From: CALZFJ01 sp964459845
Lineage (GTDB): Bacteria > Bacteroidota > Bacteroidia > Bacteroidales > Muribaculaceae
Direction of reading: 5' to 3'
Assembly: GCA_964459845.1 (NCBI GenBank)
Contig: CAYWOC010000006.1
Location: 18,432 to 82,431 of the forward strand
DNA: 64,000 nucleotides
Shown here: in pieces, positions 55,707-63,835 of the stretch
Layout: each line of letters opens with the position of its first letter
Position numbering within the stretch: position 1 is the first letter of the stretch
Position numbers and translations under genes: made by a program
Notes under the pieces: generated by a model
What the model was told of the DNA's origin: nothing
The model's input: the letters and a program-made list of their open reading frames with translations, nothing else
The model's database searches: none

Positions 55707-55727
55707 TTTTATTTTTAAGCATTTTAT

Positions 55728-56324
55728 ATGAGCGATTTTTTCAAAACACTAAAGGCTCCGTCCGAGGGTTTGTACAAGGAAAAAATGAGTAAATTCATCT
55801 CATTTGCAGTTCCAGTCACCTCTGCCGATGAAGCAAAAGAAGTGATAAAAAAATATCAAAAGGAATATTACGACGCACGTCACGTGTGCTGGGCTTATAT
55901 GATTGGCACTGCCAGGACAGAGTTCCTCAGTAGCGACAACGGTGAGCCGTCAGGCACTGCCGGCAAACCGATTTTGGGGCAAATCAATTCTTTTGAACTG
56001 ACGAATATTGTGATAATAGTAGTTAGATATTTTGGAGGCATTAAGCTGGGTACATCAGGGTTAATTGTGGCATACCGCGAAGCTGCCGCCGAAGCTATAC
56101 GCGCCGGCGAAATCATAGAATGTCACGAGCAAGGACGCATAACTTTCACATTTCCTTATCTCGGGATGAATGATGTGATGAAACTTGTGAAAAATGAGAA
56201 TCTGACTATTGTTTCGCAAGAGTTTGACAACCTTTGCACAATGACGATTCAGACCAATGCCGACAGCATTCCATCTCTCACATCTCGAATAGCAGCAATC
56301 GACGGCACTTCATTCCCTGAATAA
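55728..56324 (+). CDS. YigZ/IMPACT family protein
   Basis: A 198-residue cytosolic protein of the YigZ (UPF0029/IMPACT) family. The conserved core is FLSSDNGEPSGTAGKPIL followed by IIVVRYFGGIKLGTSGL; the C-terminal ferredoxin-like domain (DUF1949 type) follows. Members bind RNA or ribosomal partners, but the molecular function in bacteria is not settled. It starts 22 bases after the cyd terminator and is followed by the repeat array at 56336. Confidence 0.93.
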   Translation: MSDFFKTLKAPSEGLYKEKMSKFISFAVPVTSADEAKEVIKKYQKEYYDARHVCWAYMIGTARTEFLSSDNGEPSGTAGKPILGQINSFELTNIVIIVVRYFGGIKLGTSGLIVAYREAAAEAIRAGEIIECHEQGRITFTFPYLGMNDVMKLVKNENLTIVSQEFDNLCTMTIQTNADSIPSLTSRIAAIDGTSFPE

Positions 56325-56335
56325 CCCCCACTGCC

Positions 56336-56732
56336 TACAAGCCGTCTTTTGACTACGCAGGAATGCGTAGCCTCCTAACACTGCACGAAAAGCTACACTG
56401 TGGAAGCGCAGCAGAGGAGGCGACGCATTCTTGCGTCGCTGCGATAACCGCCACAAACCCCTCACTGCCGTCAAGCCGTCTTCAGGCTACGCAGAGGAGG
56501 CGACGCATTCCTGCGTCGCTGCGACAACCGCCACAAATCACTCACTGCAGCCAAGTCACCTTCTGGCGACGCAGGAAAGCGTAGCCTCCTATCTCAACTC
56601 GAAAGGCTACACTGTGGAGACGCAACAAAGGAGGCTACGCATTCCTGCGTCGCCACGATAACCGCCGCAAAGCCCTCGCTGCCGTCAAGCCGCCTTCCGA
56701 CTACGCAGGAATGCGTAGCCTCCTAACACTAC
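56336..56732. repeat. Palindromic repeat array
   Basis: Repeated short palindromes in about 400 bases. Type A is CTACGCA-GGAA-TGCGTAG followed by CCTCCTAACACT (56353-56370, 56701-56718). Type B is GCGACGCA-TTCT/TTCC-TGCGTCGC preceded by GAGGAG (56420-56439, 56500-56519). Degenerate or hybrid units lie at 56566-56585 and 56633-56654. Spacers share CACTGCCGTCAAGCCGTC. Open frames through it (56363-56584 and 56431-56661) are artefacts of the repeats. Confidence 0.9.
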
Positions 56733-56820
56733 AATTTCTGCCACAAATAAGCAGTCGAGGCGGCACTGTCGGTCAGTGTCGCCTCGATGATGGCATTATA
56801 GTGAGCGCGTTGTGATGATG

Positions 56821-58434
56821 TCACTTCACAGCTATCTTTGTGGCACGGCTGCCGGTGCGCACTATGTACAGCCCCGACGGAAGCGGAATCACCGTCTTGC
56901 CGTCGGCTATGCCGGTTGCCACCTGTAGTCCGTCGGCTGAATACACGGCGTAGCCCACGCCGTCGCCGTCGATCACGGCTGCTCCCTCTGTGCCATACAC
57001 CGGCACATCTGCTGCCCCGTCGCTCACCTTAGCGACACCCTCTGGACGAATCGCAGGGTCGTTGGCATCAAAATACTCGGTCTTATACACAATCTCTCCC
57101 CCGACATTCTTCTCATAGGTGATATATCTCGCCTCATTGTCCTGTTGCTGCTGGTAAGGAAGCCCGAAATCGCATGGATAGCCTTCAATGGCTCCTATCC
57201 CTTCTATTAAAATACTTTTGTTTATATACGAATTATTCTTTTCTACAATTTCGTAAGTTTCATATTGGCGGCGGTTTGTCTCTCCGATTTTTGTAAAGGT
57301 CATATTCCGATATGTCATATATCGGTTGCTCACGGCACTGTTATGTGTCAGGTTTGGTGACGTTTCTGTACGGAAATCATATATGTATGCCTCCCTTTCC
57401 TTTCCGTATGTCACCGCGTCATTCAGTCCGCATCTGCCAAGCTGCGACGCGTCGGTATTGACTCTAATATAAACCGTCCTGTCCTCCTCGCGCATAAATG
57501 ATATGAGGCTTGCCGTGGCAGTGTCAAGCTTGCTGCCTGTGTATCTGTAGCATTTTTTGTAGGTCACCCCTTCAATGATGGTGTCACCCTTGAGCTGCTC
57601 GCGATAGAACACCGTCTTTTTGCCGTTGTCGTCGCTTATCACAGCCTTATGCCCCCATTCTATGCCTTCCCGCACCACAGGAATATATTTGTGGTTGTTC
57701 AGCATAGGGTCGTTGCCGTCGAAGTCTTCTGTCTTAAGAACTATGTCACCGCCAATATTCTTTTCATAAGTGACATGCTGCACATTATGGAATGTGCTGG
57801 CAGGTATGTCTTGGAATGGTATTCCAAAATCACCCAGGAATGGTGACAACAGCCCAAATCCTTCGATAAACTTGTCACTGCTATTCTTAAAATTAAAAAC
57901 TCTTCGGTGTTTGCCGCCAATTATAGTGTCTGTTATGCTTTCAACAACATAATCGAAATTATATAGGCTTCCGGTTTTAAAAAACTCGCCTACCTTTACA
58001 TTCATATCATAGACAAGAGATTCTTCTTGACTTTCGAGATATAAATGTGCGCCATTGTCAACACCCCAATTAGCTTCACGTGAATATTCGCTGTTTACCA
58101 TAAAATACACTTTCTTGTCTTCTTCCCGCATAAAGGAAATCAAATTGGCTGTTTTCAGGTCAAGCTCATTTTCCCGATATCTGTAGCATTTCTTGTAAGT
58201 CTTTCCATTTATTACCGTGTCGCCTTTCAGTTGCTCTCGGTAAAAGATATAATAGTCTCCCATATAACCGCCGTAACCGACCATATCATCAACATAAATC
58301 GGGACAATACGTTCTACTTTATGCCCCCATTCCACACCTTCACGCACGATGGGAACGTAGTCGCCGCTGTCGTCGGCAAGAAGTGGCAAAGCCATAAAGA
58401 CAGCTAAAACCATCGAAAGTATTAATTTTTTCAT
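56821..58434 (-). CDS. Secreted protein with two tandem homologous domains and C-terminal sorting-like domain
   Basis: A 537-residue exported protein of unknown function. After a signal peptide (residues 1-20) come two homologous units, residues 26-243 and 250-461: each begins PIVREGVEWGHK or PVVREGIEWGHK and has FYREQLKGDT, TYKKCYRY, LISFMREED and, at the end, TYEKN(I/V)GG. They thus arose by internal duplication. Residues about 478-537 (DGVGYAVYSADGLQVATGIA then LPSGLYIVRTGSRATKIAVK) resemble the C-terminal sorting domain of type IX secretion cargo. Probably cell-surface or secreted. The 75-residue gene at 58441 ends 6 bases before it. Confidence 0.72.
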   Translation of the reverse strand: MKKLILSMVLAVFMALPLLADDSGDYVPIVREGVEWGHKVERIVPIYVDDMVGYGGYMGDYYIFYREQLKGDTVINGKTYKKCYRYRENELDLKTANLISFMREEDKKVYFMVNSEYSREANWGVDNGAHLYLESQEESLVYDMNVKVGEFFKTGSLYNFDYVVESITDTIIGGKHRRVFNFKNSSDKFIEGFGLLSPFLGDFGIPFQDIPASTFHNVQHVTYEKNIGGDIVLKTEDFDGNDPMLNNHKYIPVVREGIEWGHKAVISDDNGKKTVFYREQLKGDTIIEGVTYKKCYRYTGSKLDTATASLISFMREEDRTVYIRVNTDASQLGRCGLNDAVTYGKEREAYIYDFRTETSPNLTHNSAVSNRYMTYRNMTFTKIGETNRRQYETYEIVEKNNSYINKSILIEGIGAIEGYPCDFGLPYQQQQDNEARYITYEKNVGGEIVYKTEYFDANDPAIRPEGVAKVSDGAADVPVYGTEGAAVIDGDGVGYAVYSADGLQVATGIADGKTVIPLPSGLYIVRTGSRATKIAVK

Positions 58435-58440
58435 ATCGCA

Positions 58441-58668
58441 TCAATTTTTGGTTCTTTTCAATATTTTCAATTCCGCACCCTTTGCCGCCGCAAACGACCG
58501 CTTTATATTTGTCGATGCTGCCTCTATCGTCAAGCAGCCTCCTTTCGCCACGAAGGATGAATCTTGAATAGCTCCTATCGCCACTTGTCCGTCGCTGTTC
58601 ACCGAAAGCTGGGCAAAGGATGTGACGCAGGCTGCGCACATCAAGGCTGCAATTAATCTCTGTTTCAT
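58441..58668 (-). CDS. Short secreted protein, possibly a truncated remnant
   Basis: A 75-residue frame with a good signal peptide (MKQRLIAALMCAACVTSFAQ) and a mature start LSVNSDGQVAIGAIQDSS that resembles the opening of Bacteroidales surface proteins with tail-fibre-like repeats (AQLxVNSxGQVxIG). It ends after about 55 mature residues, so it may be the 5' remnant of a longer gene. It lies 6 bases before the 537-residue gene on the same strand and may be co-expressed. Confidence 0.5.
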   Translation of the reverse strand: MKQRLIAALMCAACVTSFAQLSVNSDGQVAIGAIQDSSFVAKGGCLTIEAASTNIKRSFAAAKGAELKILKRTKN

Positions 58669-59052
58669 TTTATTATTATTTTAAGTTGTGTTTATTGTTT
58701 CTTCACTTTTTTAAATTAGGCATTACAAAATTACAACAAGTTTTTTTTAAAAAACAATAATATACTTAAATACAATTAATTTATTTGTTTTCTAAGACAA
58801 ATTTATTTATATGATAAGTGTTTCTCACTCGAAACTTGCGCAAATCAGCAATTCGATGATGTGACAATTCGCAACATTAATGGATTTAAGGTAATTAATA
58901 AGTATAATACATATAGCATGAATGTGCTATCGCTACAACTATCGTGCCGGTGCTTTTTATCGGGTTGTCATACTCGTATTTTGCATGGGTGACGAACGAT
59001 GAGAGGTAGGCGCAGTCAGCTTCTGTCGTGATTTTGCCTAGGGCGATACCGG

Positions 59053-59190
59053 CAAGCAGCTATTTGGCTACGCAGAAATGCGTAGCCTCCTAACGCTACA
59101 CCGCAGAGGCACAGCAGAGGAGGCGACGCATTCTTGCGTCGCTGCGACAACAACTACAAATCCATCACTGCCAACAAGCCGTCTTCCGGC
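59053..59190. repeat. Second copy of the palindromic repeat
   Basis: Same order and orientation as the array at 56336: type A (59068-59085, loop GAAA) followed by CCTCCTAAC and type B (59123-59142). A 36-base segment is identical between 56409-56444 and 59112-59147. It lies about 2.3 kb downstream of the array, on the other side of the two secreted-protein genes, so the two are direct repeats. Confidence 0.9.
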
Positions 59191-59213
59191 TACATATACG
59201 ATTATAATACGAC

Positions 59214-59250
59214 AAAAGGATCGCAACTCTATATGAGAAGCGATCCTTTT
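59214..59250 (-). terminator. Terminator of rpmE2
   Basis: AAAAGGATCGC (59214-59224) pairs with GCGATCCTTTT (59240-59250), 11 bp perfect; on the minus strand a T-run follows. Confidence 0.9.
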
Positions 59251-59278
59251 TGTTGTCTTTTTACTACAACGCGAAATA

Positions 59279-59530
59279 TTATTTCTTGCGGTTTCCGTAG
59301 CGTTGCATGAATTTATCAACGCGACCAGCTGTATCGACAAGTTTCTGTTTACCTGTGAAGTAAGGGTGAGAAGAGCTTGTGATTTCAAGCTTTACCAATG
59401 GATAAGTCTTACCTTCTACTTCGATAGTTTCCTTTGAAGCTACAGTAGAGCGAGTGATAAAGATTTCCTCGTTTGACATATCTTTAAATACCACTTCGCG
59501 GTAATCTGATGGATGGATGTCCTTTTTCAT
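59279..59530 (-). CDS. rpmE2: 50S ribosomal protein L31 type B
   Basis: An 83-residue basic protein of the large ribosomal subunit. It begins MKKDIHPSDYREVVFKDMSN and has ITSSSHPYFTGKQKLVDTAG; it lacks the paired cysteines that bind zinc in the type A form, so it is the type B paralogue, usable when zinc is scarce. A TACATTTG box on the minus strand lies at 59609-59602. It has its own terminator. Confidence 0.96.
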   Translation of the reverse strand: MKKDIHPSDYREVVFKDMSNEEIFITRSTVASKETIEVEGKTYPLVKLEITSSSHPYFTGKQKLVDTAGRVDKFMQRYGNRKK

Positions 59531-59766
59531 TTTTTATTTTCTTTTTTTTATTTATCAAATTAACATTTCACGTTGGTAGCGTGATTTTTCGTAATGGCTT
59601 GCAAATGTACTAATTCTTTTCCAAATACGAAAACATTTTAGCTAAAAACAGTCTTTTTCTGCTTCAAAAGTGGGATAAAACGTGCAAACCAATGATGCGG
59701 CACTTTAATGCCACTTCATTATAAGTATTTTCCCTATTTTATCTGAAGCCATTTCACCACTACAGA
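59531..59766. other. Intergenic region upstream of rpmE2 and downstream of the carboxyltransferase
   Basis: About 236 bases holding the rpmE2 promoter box (59602-59609, minus) and no gene. No clear terminator for the carboxyltransferase gene is visible. Confidence 0.4.
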
Positions 59767-61647
59767 TTACTCAAACTCTATAAGAGCTTCTCCAGTGCCG
59801 ATAACTTGCCCCGGGCTTACAAGGATGCGCTTAACTGTGCCTTCTTTTTCAGACTCAATTTCATTTTGCATCTTCATTGCCTCATACATAAGCAATGCTT
59901 GCCCTTTTTTCACTTTGTCGCCAGGTTTCACATGTACATCTACCACAGTTCCTCCCATCGGGGCATCCAGTGTAGGTCCTGTTATCGGTTCCTCGGCGGC
60001 TGTTGGCTTTATTTCTTCTTTTGCTTCTGCCTTTGGTCCCGTCGGCTTTGTTGCCTCATATTCTGCTTGGCGGCGTTTTGTCAAGAACGGCTTAGCTACA
60101 GTAGGCAGCAACTCAAGGAGCAGATATTCCTCATCGTTCTTACATAGTTTCACTCCACCAAATTCTGCCAATTCTGGATTTTCCGGCTTAACGTATGAGC
60201 TCACATCGTATGGCACTTCCACCCGACTTCCCGTTATCAGTTGGCGGAACGATGGATCAATAGCTACAGGAGTGTGTCCATACTCACCTTTCACGAGCGA
60301 TATGAACTGATTAGACTTATTCGTATAGTCGGCATTGCCTTTTTTGCGGTCCAGTGCCAGGCTCACCGCCTGTGAACCTACAATCTGACTCGTCGGTGTC
60401 ACAAGAGGGACAAGACCTGCATCTCGGCGTACCTTCGGTATCAGTTTCATAGCATCTTCAAGCACATCTTCCGCTTTGAGCTGCTTGAGCTGCGCTACCA
60501 TATTAGAATACATTCCACCCGGCACTTCAGCAAACTTCACAATCAAGTTTGGCTTCGGGAAATTGAAGTAGCCCTCTATTGCATGGCATGCATCGAGCAG
60601 ACCTTCTTCATCATTAGCTTTTGCACATTCAATCGCTTTGTCAAAGAGAGCATCCACATTTGCAGGAAGTACGTCGTTGAGTGGATCAAATTCCTTAGGG
60701 AATGACTCCACAAGGTCAAATGCCTTCAAGCCTTTGCGCACTTCTTTCAATTCAGTGCGAATCTTTGCCACAGCCTCCATATTGGCTTCAACCTCTACAC
60801 CGAGCTTCTTGGCAAATACATATATAAGTTCAAGAGCCGGAGCTGCCGAACCTCCGCCAAAATACCATATATTGGTGTCAAGAATATCCACGCCATACAT
60901 AATTGCCATTACCGACGAAGCAAGTCCATATCCCGGAGTGCAGTGCGTGTGAAAATCTATCGGCACATTCACTGCTGCCTTCAGTTTTGGCATAAGAGTG
61001 GCAACACGAGATGGATTCACAAGTCCTGCCATATCTTTCAGGGTGATAATCTTTGCTCCCATGCTTTCATATCCTTTCGCCTTTTCCACGAAATATTCAT
61101 CGGTGAATATCTTCTTGGTCTCTTCTTTGCTTGATGATTTTCCAAACAGGCGCTTCAACAAACCGCCTTTTGGCTTATCCTCGGCATCATCTTTCGGATC
61201 TACGGTATAGCACACAGCACCGTCTGGAATACCGCCAAGGCGATTGATTATTTCTACAGATTCTCGCACATTGTCAAGATCGTTGAGCGCATCGAATATA
61301 CGCATAACGTTCAAACCATTCTTTATTGCTTCCTTATAAAATCCTTCTATGATTTCAGTCGGATATGGAACATATCCAAATAAATTGCGTCCGCGCGATA
61401 GAGCGGTCAAATATGAAATTCCTCCAAGCTGCTTGCTTGCCGAACGAAGTCTATCCCATGGGCATTCTCCCAAATAACGCATCACTGAGTCAGGAACTGC
61501 ACCGCCCCACACTTCTACGGCATAAAAACCAGCCTCTTTGTAATAAGGCAACAACTTGTCAATGCTTTCTTGCGGCATACGTGTTGCAAACAGCGATTGC
61601 TGCCCGTCACGCATGGTCAAGTCTCTAATTTTCAATTTTTGGACCAT
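59767..61647 (-). CDS. Biotin-dependent carboxyltransferase (oxaloacetate decarboxylase alpha / pyruvate carboxylase B type)
   Basis: A 626-residue carboxyltransferase with fused biotin carrier. The N-terminal HMGL-like barrel is seen in LKIRDLTMRDGQQSLFATR, VEVWGGAVPDSVMRYLGE and the metal site PIDFHTHCTPGYGLASS. An Ala/Pro/Glu-rich linker follows at about residues 530-555, and the C-terminal biotinyl domain has the target lysine in MYEAMKMQNEIESEKEG. It moves carboxyl groups between oxaloacetate/pyruvate and biotin, as a sodium-pumping decarboxylase or with a separate biotin carboxylase. No beta or gamma subunit or carboxylase gene is beside it. ATG 61647 is preferred to the frame's earlier start at 61698. 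Confidence 0.9.
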   Translation of the reverse strand: MVQKLKIRDLTMRDGQQSLFATRMPQESIDKLLPYYKEAGFYAVEVWGGAVPDSVMRYLGECPWDRLRSASKQLGGISYLTALSRGRNLFGYVPYPTEIIEGFYKEAIKNGLNVMRIFDALNDLDNVRESVEIINRLGGIPDGAVCYTVDPKDDAEDKPKGGLLKRLFGKSSSKEETKKIFTDEYFVEKAKGYESMGAKIITLKDMAGLVNPSRVATLMPKLKAAVNVPIDFHTHCTPGYGLASSVMAIMYGVDILDTNIWYFGGGSAAPALELIYVFAKKLGVEVEANMEAVAKIRTELKEVRKGLKAFDLVESFPKEFDPLNDVLPANVDALFDKAIECAKANDEEGLLDACHAIEGYFNFPKPNLIVKFAEVPGGMYSNMVAQLKQLKAEDVLEDAMKLIPKVRRDAGLVPLVTPTSQIVGSQAVSLALDRKKGNADYTNKSNQFISLVKGEYGHTPVAIDPSFRQLITGSRVEVPYDVSSYVKPENPELAEFGGVKLCKNDEEYLLLELLPTVAKPFLTKRRQAEYEATKPTGPKAEAKEEIKPTAAEEPITGPTLDAPMGGTVVDVHVKPGDKVKKGQALLMYEAMKMQNEIESEKEGTVKRILVSPGQVIGTGEALIEFE

Positions 61648-61755
61648 AATTATTTTATTTTCATAAGATTGTGTCTGTCTAATCTCAATTGGTTTCAATC
61701 GCGATCATGCCTCTACGGTCACAATCCATATTTGTGTTTTTATCTTTTTACTGTG

Positions 61756-61804
61756 CAAATTTAGTTATTTTAAAAGAATTAGCGAAGATTATTTGCTAAC
61801 TTTG
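61756..61804. promoter_or_regulatory. Divergent promoter boxes between carboxyltransferase and CpsB-type genes
   Basis: Minus strand TAAATTTG (61763-61756) with TTCG 19 bases upstream (61786-61783), and plus strand TAACTTTG (61797-61804). These match the downstream box of Bacteroidetes promoters for the two divergent genes. Confidence 0.45.
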
Positions 61805-61832
61805 TAAAAAAATAACACTAATCGAGTTTACA

Positions 61833-62573
61833 ATGTTCAATTTTTTTAAGAAAAAACACGAGCCTAAGACTTTGTTCTATCACACCGATGTACACTGCCA
61901 CCTGCTTCCGGGAGTGGATCACGGCTCTCCCGATATAGAAACATCATTGCACCTGCTAAACCGCGAGATGGAAATGGGCATCAATCATATTATAGCTACA
62001 TCTCACGTCACAAAAACCACTTTCGAAAACACCCCGGAGACACTGCGCCCCGCATACGACAAGTTGCTGACAGCTGTTAAAAACGCCGGGATGGATATGA
62101 AAATAGACCTGTCGGCTGAATATCGCATTGACGACTTCTCTATGGCTCAATTCAAGAACAACGTATTCCTGCTATTCCCGAACAGATACATACTGCTCGA
62201 AAACGCATTCCAGCAAGAAATCCTCGGTATGGACGAACTGATGTTTGATATGCAGCTTAAGGACATAACTCCAATACTCGCACATCCTGAGCGATACGAC
62301 TACTATGCCCGAAAGAAATCTCGCTACACTACTTTGCACGATGCAGGTGTTTTGTTTCAAATAAATATACTATCTTTCACTGGCTATTTTGGCGAAGGTG
62401 CGAAGCAAACTGCCCACTGGCTTCTTGAGCATGATTACATTGATTTCCTTGGCAGTGATATGCACAATGAGAACCATGCCGACATAATTCACGATTTTAT
62501 CGGCACAAAAGATTATCGGAAATTGGCTGAACGCCTAAACGGTCGCATATTGAACGACACTGAATTTGAATAA
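61833..62573 (+). CDS. CpsB/CapC-type tyrosine phosphatase (PHP domain)
   Basis: A 246-residue metal-dependent phosphatase of the CpsB/YwqE family that removes phosphate from a capsule-type tyrosine kinase. Metal-ligand positions are all present: TDVHCHLLPGV, IATSHVTKT, DLSAEYRIDD, LLENAFQQE, ILAHPERYDYY and LGSDMHNENHAD. The usual DDG after the first motif reads DHG. It is separated from any polysaccharide cluster here; a Wzc-like kinase is not in the window. A strong double hairpin follows at 62627-62676. Confidence 0.88.
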   Translation: MFNFFKKKHEPKTLFYHTDVHCHLLPGVDHGSPDIETSLHLLNREMEMGINHIIATSHVTKTTFENTPETLRPAYDKLLTAVKNAGMDMKIDLSAEYRIDDFSMAQFKNNVFLLFPNRYILLENAFQQEILGMDELMFDMQLKDITPILAHPERYDYYARKKSRYTTLHDAGVLFQINILSFTGYFGEGAKQTAHWLLEHDYIDFLGSDMHNENHADIIHDFIGTKDYRKLAERLNGRILNDTEFE

Positions 62574-62626
62574 AAACAGCAACTAATCATCACTCTCCCA
62601 CCACAAAAACAATGTTGTAAAATCAT

Positions 62627-62676
62627 AAAGTGCGCAATAAAAGCGTTATGTTGGCAACGCTTTTGCTGCGCACTTT
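62627..62676 (+). terminator. Terminator after the CpsB-type gene
   Basis: An outer stem AAAGTGCGCA (62627-62636) with TGCGCACTTT (62667-62676) and an inner stem AAAAGCGTT (62639-62647) with AACGCTTTT (62656-62664), then TTTTT. Confidence 0.9.
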
Positions 62677-62804
62677 TTTAATATAAAGTTCAAGCCAGCC
62701 ATTAGGAACAAGACCATTGTATGTGATAAAAAAAACACTTCCCCACGGCAAATGCCGCAAGAAAGTGCATATATCAATCAAGGAATGCAATACCTTGATT
62801 TTTC

Positions 62805-63818
62805 TTATTTGTTCAATGCAGTTGCAACATCAACAGCGACAGCTACTGTACAGCCCACCATCGGGTTGTTGCCAATTCCAAGGAATCCCATCATCTCAAC
62901 GTGAGCAGGAACCGAAGAAGAACCAGCGAATTGAGCGTCAGAGTGCATACGACCCATAGTATCTGTCATACCATAAGATGCTGGACCAGCAGCCATATTA
63001 TCTGGGTGGAGTGTACGGCCTGTACCACCACCTGATGCTACTGAGAAGTATGGCTTACCAGCAAGCACACGTTCCTTCTTATATGTTCCAGCTACTGGGT
63101 GTTGGAAACGTGTTGGGTTAGTTGAGTTACCTGTGATAGATACATCAACATTCTCCTTCCACATGATAGCCACACCTTCGCGTACATCATCAGCACCGTA
63201 GCATTTTACTTTTGCACGAGGTCCTTTTGAATATGGAGTTTCAGAAACCACTTTCAATTCGCCAGTGAAGTAGTCAAATTCAGTCTGAACGTATGTAAAG
63301 CCATTGATACGTGAAATGATCTTAGCTGCATCTTTCCCAAGACCATTAAGAATAACGCGTAGAGGCTCTTTACGAACTTTGTCAGCCTTAGCTGCAATCT
63401 TGATTGCACCTTCAGCAGCAGCAAATGACTCGTGACCAGCAAGGAATGCAAAGCACTTAGTCTCTTCACGAAGAAGACGTGCTGCAAGATTTCCGTGACC
63501 GAGACCCACCTTACGGTCGTCAGCAACCGAACCAGGAATACAGAATGATTGAAGACCGATACCGATAGCTTCAGCAGCGTCAGCAGCATTCTTGCAACCT
63601 TTCTTCAATGCGATAGCAGCACCCACAACGTAAGCCCACTTTGCATTTTCGAAACAGATTGGCTGAGTTTCCTCGCAAGTTTGATAAGGATCAATACCAG
63701 CAGCCTCACAGATTTGGTTAGCCTCCTCAATATCTTTGATGCCGTTTTCATTCAAAGCAGCAATAATCTGCTTCATGCGACGGTCTTGAGATTCAAATTT
63801 TACTTCTCTTAATGCCAT
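62805..63818 (-). CDS. GGGtGRT family protein
   Basis: A 337-residue protein of the GGGtGRT family (PF14057), named for the motif seen here at residues 263-269 in VASGGGTGRTLHPDNMAAG. The family has no assigned function. Cysteines lie at positions such as Cys37, Cys48 and Cys55. It begins 17 bases after the stop of a NifU-like scaffold gene, after a strong ribosome-binding site (AGGAGG, 63833-63828 on the minus strand), and such pairs are known in anaerobes. A role in iron-sulfur cluster handling is inferred from this pairing only. Confidence 0.88.
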   Translation of the reverse strand: MALREVKFESQDRRMKQIIAALNENGIKDIEEANQICEAAGIDPYQTCEETQPICFENAKWAYVVGAAIALKKGCKNAADAAEAIGIGLQSFCIPGSVADDRKVGLGHGNLAARLLREETKCFAFLAGHESFAAAEGAIKIAAKADKVRKEPLRVILNGLGKDAAKIISRINGFTYVQTEFDYFTGELKVVSETPYSKGPRAKVKCYGADDVREGVAIMWKENVDVSITGNSTNPTRFQHPVAGTYKKERVLAGKPYFSVASGGGTGRTLHPDNMAAGPASYGMTDTMGRMHSDAQFAGSSSVPAHVEMMGFLGIGNNPMVGCTVAVAVDVATALNK

Positions 63819-63835
63819 AATGTATTTCCTCCTTA

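Larger units (their letters stand above)
58669..59278. other. Long intergenic region with repeat copy and rpmE terminator
   Basis: About 600 bases between the 75-residue gene and rpmE2. It contains AT-rich sequence at 58680-58900, a repeat copy (59053-59190) and the rpmE2 terminator (59214-59250). I see no gene in 58900-59050. Confidence 0.5.

Noticed and set aside
56363..56661. Two overlapping plus-strand frames in the repeat array
   Set aside because: Their translations are repetitive (RRRRIPAS, AATTATN and similar) and follow from the palindromic repeats.
56336..56732. A CRISPR array
   Set aside because: Repeats are themselves palindromic, of two types and unequal in length and spacing, and no cas genes are present.
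59068..59388. 106-residue minus-strand frame crossing the repeat copy and the rpmE2 3' end
   Set aside because: It overlaps rpmE2 in another frame and its second half comes from the repeat.
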